NCBI GenBank assembly: GCA_947493325.1
Contig: CANLQI010000001.1
Span: 1,503,375 to 1,567,374, forward strand
DNA from: an uncultured Sphingomonadaceae bacterium
Lineage (GTDB): Bacteria > Pseudomonadota > Alphaproteobacteria > Sphingomonadales > Sphingomonadaceae
DNA length: 64,000 bases
Direction of reading: 5' to 3'
Under the pieces are notes generated by a model that saw only the letters and a program-made list of their open reading frames with translations, searched no databases and was not told the origin of the DNA. The first letter of the stretch is position 1, and every line of letters starts with the position of its first letter. This document shows, one piece after another, positions 44,915 through 54,247 of the stretch. Both the position numbers and the translations under genes were made by a program.

Positions 44915-45272
44915 GTCAGAGGCAATTGCCAAAGTTGCTGAAGATGCGCTCCCCAAAGCCGAAACCCGCGCATTATGGTCCGACGTTGCCCTGCGCACCG
45001 CGACACGCCTGTTTCGCACCAGCGTGCTGGATAGCACGTTGAACAAGGTAATGACGCCCGCAGCGCGGGCACAGGCGAAACCCAACAGCCTGGGCATGTC
45101 GCTGCTCGGCATGATGGCAGCGCGTATGGCGACAAAATCGGTGCCCGGCGCGGTACTTGTCAGCGGCGCCCTTATTGCCAAGGCTTTATACGACAGGGGA
45201 GCCGCGAAAAAAGCCGATGCAGATGCACAGGAAATTGATCCGGAACAGACAGCTGGCCAGAAAGATAAGTAA
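44901..45272 (+). CDS. Hypothetical protein co-transcribed with mscS
   Basis: The 123-residue product starts MAKTKSEAIAKVAEDALPKA behind GAAGAAGGA. It has an amphipathic Ala/Arg-rich N-half, then a hydrophobic segment (about 76-97, GMSLLGMMAARM and VPGAVLVSGALIAKAL) that may insert in the membrane, and an acidic tail. The family was not recognised. The overlap with mscS suggests a channel-linked or membrane-associated role. Confidence 0.75.
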   Translation: MAKTKSEAIAKVAEDALPKAETRALWSDVALRTATRLFRTSVLDSTLNKVMTPAARAQAKPNSLGMSLLGMMAARMATKSVPGAVLVSGALIAKALYDRGAAKKADADAQEIDPEQTAGQKDK

Positions 45273-45278
45273 TCCCGG

Positions 45279-45833
45279 TTATATTGCGCCTTGCCATTGC
45301 TTAATCGCATCAATCGGCCAGAGCAGCATTATTACATTTAGCGTCAGGTTATCGCGGATCATATAAAGCGTGAACAGTTCAAAAATGACCGCGATGCCGA
45401 CTGTAAGAAGCACCGGCGCGCGGGATGCAAACCAAAATCCGGCCACCATCCACAATGCATCGCAGATAGAATTAAGGATTGAGTCCCCGCTATAACCAAA
45501 GGCCATGGTGACCGAGCGATAGCGGTCAATAACAGCGGGGCTATTTTCTGCAATTTCCCAGCCACATTCAAGCAATAGCGCAGCACAAAGCCACAATCCC
45601 TTGGGATATCTGCGCAGCAGCAGATAGCCCAGTCCATAGAATATAAAGCCATGGATGATATGGCTGGGGGTATACCAGTCGGAGATGTGCTGGCTGTTCT
45701 CGCTGGACTGCACCACCCCGTGCCAGAAATATATCTCCCCGCTTGCGCTGATAATCGGACGATCCATGCCCAGCAATATGAAGAATGTGAGGACCAATAT
45801 CGCCAGTGCGCCCCAAATCCATTTTTTATCCAT
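45279..45833 (-). CDS. DUF2585 (UPF0314) membrane protein
   Basis: The 184-residue protein starts MDKKWIWGALAILVLTFFIL and has about five transmembrane segments. It carries the family motifs DWYTPSHIIHGFIFYGLGYLL, ECGWEIAENSPAVIDRYR, GYSGDSILNSICD and FTLYMIRDNLTLNVIML. This family is typical of alphaproteobacteria and of unknown function; its conserved polar residues within helices suggest an enzyme or transporter. It is convergent with the gene at 44901 and divergent from gmk. Confidence 0.92.
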   Translation of the reverse strand: MDKKWIWGALAILVLTFFILLGMDRPIISASGEIYFWHGVVQSSENSQHISDWYTPSHIIHGFIFYGLGYLLLRRYPKGLWLCAALLLECGWEIAENSPAVIDRYRSVTMAFGYSGDSILNSICDALWMVAGFWFASRAPVLLTVGIAVIFELFTLYMIRDNLTLNVIMLLWPIDAIKQWQGAI

Positions 45834-45895
45834 AGTCACGCATTTTCTCCCTGCACCCACTTGACGGGAAGCGGCTTAAATTGGCAAGAGCGGAT

Positions 45896-46555
45896 ATGGA
45901 CACACCGCATAATGTTTCGCTGACCAACCCGAACAAGCTTAAACGCCGCGGGTTGCTGTTCGTGCTCTCCTCCCCGTCAGGTGCCGGCAAATCGACTATT
46001 GCGCAGATGTTGCTGAAATCCGACCCGGAAATGAAGCTGTCGGTATCCTATACCACTCGCGCGCCAAGGCGTGGTGAGGTCGATGGACAACATTACCATT
46101 TTACCGATGAAGCTACTTTCAAACAGATGATCGAAGACGATTCCTTTATGGAATGGGCCATCGTTTTCGACCATTATTATGGCACACCCAAAGCGCAGGT
46201 GCGTGCGGGCCTGAAAGAAGGTGAAGACTATCTGTTCGATATCGATTGGCAGGGCACACAGCAGCTTTACCAGCGTAATGAAACCGACGTGGTCCGCGTG
46301 TTCATCCTGCCCCCATCCATGGAAGAACTTGACCGGCGCCTGAGAAAACGTGCGACGGACAGCGAAACGGTGATCGAAGCCCGTATGGCCCGGTCCAAGG
46401 CAGAAATCAGCCATTGGGATGGTTATGACTATGTCGTCATCAACGACGATGTCGACCGCTGCTTTAACCGGGTGCGCGAGATCCTGCACGCCGAACGCGT
46501 CCGCCGCTCGCGCCAGACGGGACTGGTCGATTTTGTCCGGGATTTAATGGCTTGA
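45896..46555 (+). CDS. gmk: Guanylate kinase
   Basis: This enzyme phosphorylates GMP to GDP. The 219-residue product starts MDTPHNVSLTNPNKLKRRGL, with P-loop SSPSGAGKST, SYTTRAPRRGEVDGQHYHF (GMP-binding Arg and Tyr), and DIDWQGTQQL. A TTG-start form 5 codons longer is less likely. It is followed by the 163-bp empty hairpin element. Confidence 0.97.
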   Translation: MDTPHNVSLTNPNKLKRRGLLFVLSSPSGAGKSTIAQMLLKSDPEMKLSVSYTTRAPRRGEVDGQHYHFTDEATFKQMIEDDSFMEWAIVFDHYYGTPKAQVRAGLKEGEDYLFDIDWQGTQQLYQRNETDVVRVFILPPSMEELDRRLRKRATDSETVIEARMARSKAEISHWDGYDYVVINDDVDRCFNRVREILHAERVRRSRQTGLVDFVRDLMA

Positions 46556-46565
46556 AGCTGGAAAC

Positions 46566-46728
46566 CCTCTCTCGTGCGGGAGAGAATATGGAGACTTGTC
46601 CCGGATTCGATCCAGGGCTTAGTCGAAATTGGTGAGGGTGGACGCTCTATCGATAGCACAGCCCCCTCACCCACTGCGACTAGGCAACAAGTTGCCAAGT
46701 CTCGCTGCCCTCTCCCTTAAGGGAGAGG
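46566..46728. mobile_element. Gene-less derivative of the DUF559 hairpin element
   Basis: It has the same plan as 31372-31857: a CTCTC/GGGAGAG terminal hairpin, ATATGGAGACTT, a compound hairpin bounded by GACT...AGTC, and TTGGTGAGGG. About 25 bp of spacer follow (46639-46663), then CCCTCACC. The right hairpin GACTAGGCAACAAGTTGCCA plus AGTC is identical to the 31810-31833 hairpin, and the terminal CCTCTCCC/GGGAGAGG (46709-46728) closes the element. The left inner hairpin has a longer, different stem. It fills the gap between gmk and an SDR gene. Confidence 0.82.
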
Positions 46729-46737
46729 GAATATCAT

Positions 46738-47538
46738 TTAATGCCCCTCTGCGTCGGTCCCGCCCATGGGCGCAGAGGCATTGACCATACCGCCATCGAC
46801 CGGAATGGTCGTGCCCACAACATAATCTCCTGCCCGGCTGGCAAGATAGATGCCGACTGCCGCCATATCTTCAGGTGTGCCGATACGTTTGGCCGGGATA
46901 TGTTTCGCCACCACGTCGGCATAATCGCGCGCGGCCTTGTTCATTTCCGACTGGAACGCGCCCGGCGCAATGCCGCTGACGATGATATTGTCCTGGAGCA
47001 ACCGCACCGCCATCCGGCGCGTTAAGTGGATCAGCGCTGCCTTGGATGCCTGATAGCTATAGGTCTCCCAAGGATTGATTTTCATGCCGTCGATAGATGC
47101 GACATTGATAACTTTTGCAGGCCGCTCGGCGCTTGCCGCGTTTTTGAGCAGCCCGTGCAGTTTCTGCGTCAGGAAAAACGGCGATTTGACGTTCAGGTCC
47201 ATCACCTTGTCCCAGCCAATTTCCGGAAATTCGTCAAATTCCGCGCCCCATGCTGCCCCCGCATTGTTGAGCAGGATATCCAGTTTCTCTTCCCGTTCAC
47301 CCAGCTGCGCCGCCAGCGCCCTACAGCCTTCGATCGTGCTGATATCGCCTGGAATGGAAATGCAGTTTTCGCCCAGTTCCTGAGCGGTTGCATCGCACAC
47401 ATCCGCTTTGCGCGCTGTGATATATACCTTGGCTCCGGACTTGATATAGCCTTCGGCAATCATCTTGCCGATGCCCCGTGAGCCACCCGTGACCAGCGCC
47501 ACGCGGCTTTCAAGCGAAAAGAGTTTCTGGACGTCCAT
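46738..47538 (-). CDS. Short-chain dehydrogenase/reductase
   Basis: The 266-residue classical SDR starts MDVQKLFSLESRVALVTGGS. The cofactor motif is TGGSRGIG, NNAG is present, a Ser lies in VINVASIDG, and the catalytic Tyr/Lys pair is in YSYQASKAAL. The C-terminal VGTTIPVDGGMVNAS is typical. It uses NAD(P)H on an unknown carbonyl/alcohol. Probably it is the last gene of the leftward unit with two acyl-CoA dehydrogenases, so a role in lipid or steroid side-chain breakdown is likely. Confidence 0.9.
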   Translation of the reverse strand: MDVQKLFSLESRVALVTGGSRGIGKMIAEGYIKSGAKVYITARKADVCDATAQELGENCISIPGDISTIEGCRALAAQLGEREEKLDILLNNAGAAWGAEFDEFPEIGWDKVMDLNVKSPFFLTQKLHGLLKNAASAERPAKVINVASIDGMKINPWETYSYQASKAALIHLTRRMAVRLLQDNIIVSGIAPGAFQSEMNKAARDYADVVAKHIPAKRIGTPEDMAAVGIYLASRAGDYVVGTTIPVDGGMVNASAPMGGTDAEGH

Positions 47539-47616
47539 TAGTTATTTCCTCTCTAAATGCGTCATGCTGAACCTGTTTCAGCATCCAGAGCAGCAAGCCC
47601 GTAGTTTGATGCTCTG

Positions 47617-47641
47617 GACCCCGGATCAAGTCCGGGGTGAC
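47617..47641. repeat. REP-like palindrome
   Basis: GACCCCGGATCAAGTCCGGG plus GTGAC forms a hairpin of the dispersed GACCCCGG...CCGGGGTGAC type. It fills the gap between the SDR and an acyl-CoA dehydrogenase. Confidence 0.85.
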
Positions 47642-47649
47642 GTTGTGGT

Positions 47650-48786
47650 TCAATAGCCGTGCAGTTCAGCCACCTTGTTAGTATGGTAATTGGTATCGCC
47701 CAGAAACTCGCTGAGCGCGCGGTCACGTTTCATATACAGGCCGATATCATATTCATCGGTCATGCCGACACCGCCATGCATTTGTACGCCTTCACGCACG
47801 GCTAGATTGGCGGCTTTGCTGGCCTTGGCCTTGGCCATATGCACGTATAGCGCAGCATTGTCCGCACCTGCATCAAGCAGTTGCTGTGCCTTGAGAACCG
47901 CAGCGCCCGCAATTTCCATTTCGCTGTACAGATGTGCCGCGCGGTGCTGAAGCGCCTGAAAAGAGCCGATGGGGCTACCAAACTGCTTACGCTCTTTCAG
48001 GTAATCCACGGTGATATCCATCGCGCCGCCGCCGACACCCACCATTTCGGACGCCGAACCGATACGCCCTGCGGTCAGCAACGCGCCCAGCACTTCGCCG
48101 CCCTGATCGACTTCGCCAATCACGCTATCGGCATTGATCTCCACGCCATCAAATTTGACATGCGCGGCCACGGCGCTGTCCACCAGCCGTACAGGGTTCA
48201 CATCCATGTTCGCTGCATCTTTCGGCACAGCGAACAATGTCAGGCCATCGGCATCACCGGCGCTTCCCGATGTGCGCGCAGCCACGATCAGCATGTCCGC
48301 CGATGCGCCATGGATAACGAACTGTTTCTGTCCGGTCAGTTTAAAGCCATTGCCGCTGCGCTCCGCCGCCATGGCTATCTGGTCGGGGCGATGCTTGGAC
48401 TTTTCATCAATGGCAAGCCCCAGCACGGTGTCACCGCTCAATATCCCCGGCAGATACTCGCCTCTAAGCTTCGCACCCGCATGGTTCAGCGCGGCGACAC
48501 CCGCCACCGCAGTAGTCAAAAACGGAGAAGGCGTCAGGTTGCGGCCAATCTGTTCCAGCACCACGCCAGCCTCCACATGGCCCAAACCCAGTCCTCCGTC
48601 CTCTTCGGAAACAAGAATGCCGGTAAAACCCATTTCGGCAAACTGTTTCCACAGGCCATGGCTGAAACCGTCCTTGCAGTTTTTGTCACGAAACTCACGG
48701 AAATGGCTGACCGGCCCCTCAGCCTTCATGAATTCGCGTGCGCTGTCCTGCAGCATGCTTTGATCGTCATCTAGAAATAGTGGCAT
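47650..48786 (-). CDS. Acyl-CoA dehydrogenase family protein
   Basis: The 378-residue product has the ACAD layout: an N-terminal helical domain (MLQDSAREFM and FREFRDKNCKDGF), a beta domain, and a C-terminal helical FAD domain with GSPIGSFQALQHRAAHLYSE and QMHGGVGMTDEYDIGLYMKR. It oxidises an acyl-CoA at C2-C3 and passes electrons to ETF. It lies beside a second ACAD gene on the same strand; this arrangement is typical of alpha2beta2 heteromeric enzymes such as FadE28/FadE29. A REP lies between the two genes. Confidence 0.92.
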   Translation of the reverse strand: MPLFLDDDQSMLQDSAREFMKAEGPVSHFREFRDKNCKDGFSHGLWKQFAEMGFTGILVSEEDGGLGLGHVEAGVVLEQIGRNLTPSPFLTTAVAGVAALNHAGAKLRGEYLPGILSGDTVLGLAIDEKSKHRPDQIAMAAERSGNGFKLTGQKQFVIHGASADMLIVAARTSGSAGDADGLTLFAVPKDAANMDVNPVRLVDSAVAAHVKFDGVEINADSVIGEVDQGGEVLGALLTAGRIGSASEMVGVGGGAMDITVDYLKERKQFGSPIGSFQALQHRAAHLYSEMEIAGAAVLKAQQLLDAGADNAALYVHMAKAKASKAANLAVREGVQMHGGVGMTDEYDIGLYMKRDRALSEFLGDTNYHTNKVAELHGY

Positions 48787-48807
48787 GTTTTCTTTCCAAT
48801 TTTATTC

Positions 48808-48897
48808 GTCATTCCCGGCTTGACCGGGAATCTATCTCACAACAGTTGCATTCAGATGCTAGCTGGTGAGATAAACTCCCGCTTTCGCGGGAGTGAC
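48808..48897. repeat. Bipartite REP element
   Basis: GTCATTCCCGGCTTGACCGG+GAAT (48808-48831) faces ACTCCCGCTTTCGCGGGAGT+GAC (48875-48897) across a 43-bp spacer that contains CTCACAACAGTTGCATTCAG. It lies between two acyl-CoA dehydrogenase genes. Confidence 0.87.
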
Positions 48898-48921
48898 GAT
48901 GGTTTTTCCTTTGTCTTAATA

Positions 48922-50103
48922 TCAACCGTCCGGCAGCTCCAATATCCGTTTGGATATGACGTTGAGCATGATCTCGCTTGTTCCGCCCTCAATGCTGTTC
49001 GCTTTGGTGCGCAGCCATTCACGCGGTTTCTTGCCGCCGCGCGAAGCCTCGCTTTCCCATTCAAGTGCATCGCTACCGCCCGCTGACATGACCAGTTCAT
49101 GCCGCTGCTTGTTAAGCTCTGTGCCCGCATATTTCATCATATTGGGCTGGGCAGGATGACTCTTGCCCGCCTTCATTTCGTCCATGAACTTTTCGGCCAT
49201 GGCCCGGAATGCCAGTGCATCAACATCAAACTGCGCCAACTCGCTGCGCAATATCTGATCATCCAGCATGCCCAGACCATTGAGACCAATAGCGCCAGTC
49301 ATTTTCGCACCCAGCGAAGGCGAACCATCGCCCAGGCCGCCGCCTGAAATCATCTCACGCTCATGGCCCAGCAGATATTTGGCGACGTCCCAACCCCGGT
49401 TCAGTTCGCCTACAATCTGATCCTTGGGCACTTTCACATCGTCAAAGAAAGTCTCACAGAAAGGCGAACTACCCGAAATCAGCTTGATCGGCTTGGTCGA
49501 CACGCCCGGTGTTTCCATGTCGAACAACAGAAAGGAAATGCCGCGATATTTGTCTTCCTTGTCGGTGCGCACCAGGCAGAAAATCCAGTCGGCCTTGTCG
49601 GCATAGCTGGTCCAGACCTTCTGGCCATTCACGATCCAGTGATCGCCCTTATCCTCACCATAAGTTTGTAATGATACGAGGTCGGAGCCACTGCCCGGCT
49701 CACTATAGCCCTGACACCAGCGGATTTCACCGCGGGCAATCTGATTCAGATAATGCACTTTCTGTTCTTCGGTGCCGAATTTCAGCAACGCCGGTCCCAG
49801 CATCCAGATACCAAAGCTCGACAGCGGCGAACGACAGCCCAGCTTTGCCATTTCGCGGCGGAATATCTTGGTTTCAGCCGGAGACATGCCCGCGCCGCCA
49901 TATTCCTTTGGCCAGTCCGGCACGGTATAGCCTTTTGCAGCGCACCGTTCGAGCCAGACTTTCTGCGCCTCGCTCTGAAATTCAAAATTGCGCCCGCCCC
50001 AGCACATGTCTTCGTCACCGCGCACGGGTTCGCGCATTTCCGGCGGACAGTTTTCCTCCAGCCAGCTTCGTATTTCGCTTCGGAATTGGTCAAGGTCGGA
50101 CAT
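48922..50103 (-). CDS. Acyl-CoA dehydrogenase family protein
   Basis: The 393-residue product starts MSDLDQFRSEIRSWLEENCP. ACAD motifs are WCQGYSEPGSGSDLVSLQT (FAD/substrate loop), VWTSYADKADWIFCLVRTD, and the C-terminal NSIEGGTSEIMLNVISKRIL, close to the family's YGGTSEIQ. It resembles long-chain or steroid-side-chain ACADs (FadE29-like). It is the first gene of the leftward ACAD-ACAD-SDR unit, divergent from the transporter gene. Confidence 0.93.
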   Translation of the reverse strand: MSDLDQFRSEIRSWLEENCPPEMREPVRGDEDMCWGGRNFEFQSEAQKVWLERCAAKGYTVPDWPKEYGGAGMSPAETKIFRREMAKLGCRSPLSSFGIWMLGPALLKFGTEEQKVHYLNQIARGEIRWCQGYSEPGSGSDLVSLQTYGEDKGDHWIVNGQKVWTSYADKADWIFCLVRTDKEDKYRGISFLLFDMETPGVSTKPIKLISGSSPFCETFFDDVKVPKDQIVGELNRGWDVAKYLLGHEREMISGGGLGDGSPSLGAKMTGAIGLNGLGMLDDQILRSELAQFDVDALAFRAMAEKFMDEMKAGKSHPAQPNMMKYAGTELNKQRHELVMSAGGSDALEWESEASRGGKKPREWLRTKANSIEGGTSEIMLNVISKRILELPDG

Positions 50104-50299
50104 TTCAGCTCCTGTCACTCATGCGCCACTGCGCAGCATTTAATCGTACAGTTAACCTATGCATTTTATGCGCGCTCGGCAAGATATGATGCACAATACA
50201 GCATGCCGTAACGGCAGTGCAGCATGGATTGACCATTTTACATATCACGCCCATGCTGCGCCATCAGGGAATCGCAAAGCGCATAATAAGGCGGCACAT

Positions 50300-51760
50300 A
50301 TGAGCCAAAGCAGGATAGCCGACAGACTACCCTTTCCGGTGAAATTCACCTATGGGTTCGGTTCGATTGCTTATGGCATCAAGGATAATGGCTTCGCTGT
50401 CCTGCTGCTATATTACTATAATCAGGTGGTCGGCCTGCCCGCGACTATGGTGAGCCTTGCGATTATGATCGCATTATTTCTGGATGCGTTTATCGATCCA
50501 CTCGTCGGCCAGTTTTCGGATAAAACACGCACGCGGCTTGGCCGCCGACATCCCTGGCTCTATGCCTCCGCGCTGCCCATGGCGATTATGTGGATATTGC
50601 TCTGGAATCCGCCCGATAGCAGTCAGACTATGCAATTTGTCTATCTTACCGGCATCGCTATGCTCGTGCGCATTTCCATATCCTGCTATGAAGTGCCTTC
50701 GCTCGCGCTGCTCCCCGAATTGACCAAAGATTATCACGAGCGCACCGTATTAATGCGTTACCGTTTTCTATTCGGCTGGGGCAGTGGTCTGCTTATCATG
50801 GTGGCGGCCTATAGCTTCTTTCTTATACCCGAGGGGGATATCGAAAGCGGGCTGCTCAATGCGGCGGGCTATTCCCGCTATGCCTTGGTCGGCGCCATTG
50901 CGATGTGTATCGCGGTAATCGTATCCGCCGCGGGCACGCACAAGCGCATTATCGATGGCTATAACACCGAAACAGGTCACCCCGGCGGGGCTGAAACATT
51001 TCAGCAGATGATTGAAGTGATGAAGTTCCGCCCTTTCATGCTGCTGTTATTTGCAGGCCTGTTCGCCTTTGCCAGCCAGGGGCTGGTATTCTCGCTCACA
51101 CCCTATCTGCTCAGCCACGTGTGGGAATTCAGCCAGGCACAATTTGCGCAATATGCCGCCGCGCTGTTCTTTGCGGTATTTCTGGCTTTCCTGATTGTAA
51201 CGCCATTGTCCAAAAGGCTCGGCAAAGCCAGGGCGGCATCACGGCTGACCGCGTTCGCCATGATCTTTGGCATCTCGCCCTACTTGCTGCGCTATTTGGG
51301 ACTCTTCCCCGAAAATGGCGACGTCATGCTATTACCGTTGCTCTACACATTGCTGATTATCGGCATAGGTTGCGGTATCAGCGCCATGATCCTGACCATG
51401 TCGATGATGGCGGATGTCACCGATGCATCGGAGTTGGAGAGCGGAAAGAAGACGGAAGGCGTATTTTCGGCTGGCATGTTTTTCATGCAGAAATGCATTA
51501 CCGGTATCGGCATATTTATGGCCGGCGCGATTATCCAGTTTAGCGGGCTTCAGGAAGGCGCCGAACCCGGCGGCGCAGCACCCGAAGTGGTGCAGGTGCT
51601 GATTTTGATGTTTGTGGGAATCATCATAATTCTAGGCAGTTTCGGGGCCTGGGCCTACACAAAATTTCCGCTCAGCGAAGATGACCATAAGGATCGGATT
51701 GCCAAACTGGCTGTAGGGTCAGCGGCAGAGCAAGCGGTTCCCACAGACGATAAAGGATGA
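50300..51760 (+). CDS. GPH-type MFS cation symporter
   Basis: The 486-residue product starts MSQSRIADRLPFPVKFTYGF and has 12 hydrophobic segments. The GPH/MelB signature DAFIDPLVGQFSDKTRTRLGRRHPW is clear, with conserved Asp residues for cation coupling. A second SMMADVTDASELESGKKTEG loop lies in the C-half. GPH proteins import sugars or other organic solutes with Na+ or H+; here the neighbours suggest a lipid-like or acid substrate. The long upstream frame extension is rejected. Confidence 0.92.
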   Translation: MSQSRIADRLPFPVKFTYGFGSIAYGIKDNGFAVLLLYYYNQVVGLPATMVSLAIMIALFLDAFIDPLVGQFSDKTRTRLGRRHPWLYASALPMAIMWILLWNPPDSSQTMQFVYLTGIAMLVRISISCYEVPSLALLPELTKDYHERTVLMRYRFLFGWGSGLLIMVAAYSFFLIPEGDIESGLLNAAGYSRYALVGAIAMCIAVIVSAAGTHKRIIDGYNTETGHPGGAETFQQMIEVMKFRPFMLLLFAGLFAFASQGLVFSLTPYLLSHVWEFSQAQFAQYAAALFFAVFLAFLIVTPLSKRLGKARAASRLTAFAMIFGISPYLLRYLGLFPENGDVMLLPLLYTLLIIGIGCGISAMILTMSMMADVTDASELESGKKTEGVFSAGMFFMQKCITGIGIFMAGAIIQFSGLQEGAEPGGAAPEVVQVLILMFVGIIIILGSFGAWAYTKFPLSEDDHKDRIAKLAVGSAAEQAVPTDDKG

Positions 51761-51867
51761 ATTATCCATCTGGGGGGTGGAATTCCGATCCGATAAGTGA
51801 CACAAGTTAATCACACGATTAAACAGCGCGTGCGCTGAGTCCCCTTGAGCGAGCAGGAGCATATCAC

Positions 51868-53154
51868 ATGGAATTCGACCTTACCGAACGGCAGCAATAT
51901 TGGCGTGACCGCGTGCGCGATTTTATCGAGGCGCATGTCCGCCCGCGCATGGGTGATTATGATGCACAGCAGGCCGAGGGTGACCGCTGGAAAGTGCTGC
52001 CTGTCATCGAGGAAGAAAAGGAACGCGCAAAGGCGCAGGGCATCTGGAACCTGTTCATGCCGCCATCCAATCCGAATCTGGTGCATGTTGATGACAGTTT
52101 CGAATTTGATGGCCCCGGTCTTACTAACCTGGAATACGCGCTTTGCGCAGAGGAAATGGGCCGCATTGGCTGGGCGTCAGAAGTGTTCAACTGCTCAGCA
52201 CCCGACACCGGCAATATGGAAGTGTTCCACCGCTATGGCACCCGCGAGCACAAGGATCAGTGGCTGAAACCGCTGATGGAAGGCGAAATCCGGTCCGCAT
52301 TCCTGATGACCGAGCCTGCAGTCGCATCATCAGACGCCACCAATATCGAAACGTCGATCCGCCGCGAAGGCGACGAATATGTCATTAATGGCCGCAAATG
52401 GTGGTCTTCAGGTGCCGGCGATCCGCGCTGCAAAGTCACCATTTTGATGGGCAAGACCGATTTTGAAGCCAAGCGTCATCAGCAGCAATCCATGGTGATT
52501 ATGCCGATGGATGCGCCGGGCGTGACCATATTGCGCCACCTGCCCGTTTTCGGTTATGACGACGCGCCGCATGGCCATATGGAAATTGAGCTGAAAGACG
52601 TGCGTATCCCTGCATCAAACATCCTGCTGGGCGAAGGGCGCGGGTTTGAGATTGCGCAGGGACGCTTGGGTCCTGGCCGTATTCACCATTGCATGCGCAC
52701 GGTGGGTGCTGCCGAAGAAGCACTCGAAAAAATGTGCCGCCGCCTGCAATCGCGTGTCGCTTTCGGCAAGACTATTGCCGAGCATAGCATCTGGGAACAG
52801 CGTGTGGCCCGCGCCCGCATTGACATTGAAATGACCCGCCTGCTCTGCCTGAAAGCGGCGGACATGATGGACAAGGTCGGCAACAAACACGCCAAGGCTG
52901 AAATCGCGATGATCAAGGTACAGGCCCCCAATATGGCGCTACAGATTATCGACGATGCGATACAGGCATTTGGCGGTGCGGGTGTATCTTCTGACGCCGG
53001 ACTCGCCTCCATGTATGCCGGGCAGCGCACCCTGCGCCTCGCCGATGGTCCCGATGAAGTACACAACCGTTCAATCGCGCGTATGGAATTCGGCAAATAT
53101 GGCCCGGACAGCGACAACACTGTCTCATCCGGCGATATGGGAGCGACACGGTGA
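51868..53154 (+). CDS. Acyl-CoA dehydrogenase family protein (ACAD10/11, LvaC-like)
   Basis: The 428-residue product starts [20 protein letters not shown]. The segments [46 protein letters not shown] and [16 protein letters not shown], and C-terminal [34 protein letters not shown], fit the ACAD11-like subgroup. Such ACADs act on 4-phosphoryl-acyl-CoA in levulinate (LvaC) and ACAD10/11 pathways. It is the first gene of a tight rightward operon that also contains an APH-like kinase. The assignment to that chemistry is inference. Confidence 0.88.
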   Translation: MEFDLTERQQYWRDRVRDFIEAHVRPRMGDYDAQQAEGDRWKVLPVIEEEKERAKAQGIWNLFMPPSNPNLVHVDDSFEFDGPGLTNLEYALCAEEMGRIGWASEVFNCSAPDTGNMEVFHRYGTREHKDQWLKPLMEGEIRSAFLMTEPAVASSDATNIETSIRREGDEYVINGRKWWSSGAGDPRCKVTILMGKTDFEAKRHQQQSMVIMPMDAPGVTILRHLPVFGYDDAPHGHMEIELKDVRIPASNILLGEGRGFEIAQGRLGPGRIHHCMRTVGAAEEALEKMCRRLQSRVAFGKTIAEHSIWEQRVARARIDIEMTRLLCLKAADMMDKVGNKHAKAEIAMIKVQAPNMALQIIDDAIQAFGGAGVSSDAGLASMYAGQRTLRLADGPDEVHNRSIARMEFGKYGPDSDNTVSSGDMGATR

Positions 53155-54233
53155 AAGCGGCTGTCCTGAAAGAAGCGGGACAGCCACTTGAAATATGTGA
53201 TGTCGAAATAGATGCGCCCGGCCCGCGCGAGGTGTTAATCCGCACCAAAGCGGTCGGGCTTTGCCGGTCAGACCTGCATTTTATTGACGGCGTCTATCCC
53301 ACACTTCTGCCCACTATCCCCGGCCATGAAGCGGCGGGCATAGTGGAGGCTGTCGGCGCAGATGTACGCCATGTCGCGCCCGGCGACCATGTGGTCACCT
53401 TTCTCGCACCTTTTTGCGGAAGCTGCGAGCTGTGTGCGAGCGGACAACAGAGCCTGTGTCAGGACCCGTCCACCAAACGCAGCGATGACAAGCCGCCCAA
53501 GCTCACCATGGGCGATGAGACAGTTCACCAATTCCTCAATCTCTCCGCCTTTGCCGAGCAGATGCTGGTGCATGAAAATGCCTGTGTCGGCATTGATAAG
53601 GATATGCCATTTGACCGGGCCGCGCTGCTAGGCTGCGCTGTCATTACCGGCGCAGGCGCGGTGTTTAACGACAGCAAGCTGAAACCCGGTGAAAGCGTTG
53701 CCATTGTCGGCGCGGGCGGTATTGGTCTTTCCGCCATCAACGCCGCAAAAATTGCGGGTGCGAAGACTATCATTGCCATTGATCCGGTCCCCGCCAAACG
53801 TGACCTGGCCCTGAAAATGGGCGCAACACATGTCTTTGACGCAGCGGAGGCAGATGTCGGCAAACAGGTACTGACAGCGACCAGTGGCGGTGTCGATTAC
53901 GCGATTGAAGCCGTGGGCCGCCCGGAAACGGCGGAGCTTGCCTGGGCCATTGCCAAACGCGGCGGACAGGCCACTATTGTGGGCATGATCGCACCCGGTA
54001 AAATGGTGACGCTGCACGGCCCCACACTACTGAGCGGCAAGACACTCAAAGGGTCGCTGATGGGCAGTACCCATTTTCAGGTCGATATGCCGAAACTTGC
54101 GCATTTTTACCTGAATGGGCAACTCGACCTCGACACCATTATTGCCGAACGCATCACGCTGAACGACATAAACACCGGTTTTGATAAACTCAGGGCGGGC
54201 GGCGATGCCCGCTCTGTCATAATATTCGACTGA
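53151..54233 (+). CDS. Zinc-dependent alcohol dehydrogenase (MDR family)
   Basis: The 360-residue product starts at a GTG that overlaps the ACAD stop (GTGA). The catalytic zinc site is [10 protein letters not shown] and GHEAAG, the structural zinc cysteines lie in [15 protein letters not shown], and the NAD motif is [18 protein letters not shown]. It interconverts an alcohol and a carbonyl; in this operon it might oxidise a hydroxyacid or its aldehyde. Motifs are complete. Confidence 0.93.
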   Translation: MKAAVLKEAGQPLEICDVEIDAPGPREVLIRTKAVGLCRSDLHFIDGVYPTLLPTIPGHEAAGIVEAVGADVRHVAPGDHVVTFLAPFCGSCELCASGQQSLCQDPSTKRSDDKPPKLTMGDETVHQFLNLSAFAEQMLVHENACVGIDKDMPFDRAALLGCAVITGAGAVFNDSKLKPGESVAIVGAGGIGLSAINAAKIAGAKTIIAIDPVPAKRDLALKMGATHVFDAAEADVGKQVLTATSGGVDYAIEAVGRPETAELAWAIAKRGGQATIVGMIAPGKMVTLHGPTLLSGKTLKGSLMGSTHFQVDMPKLAHFYLNGQLDLDTIIAERITLNDINTGFDKLRAGGDARSVIIFD

Positions 54234-54247
54234 AAGGACCTTCCCAC

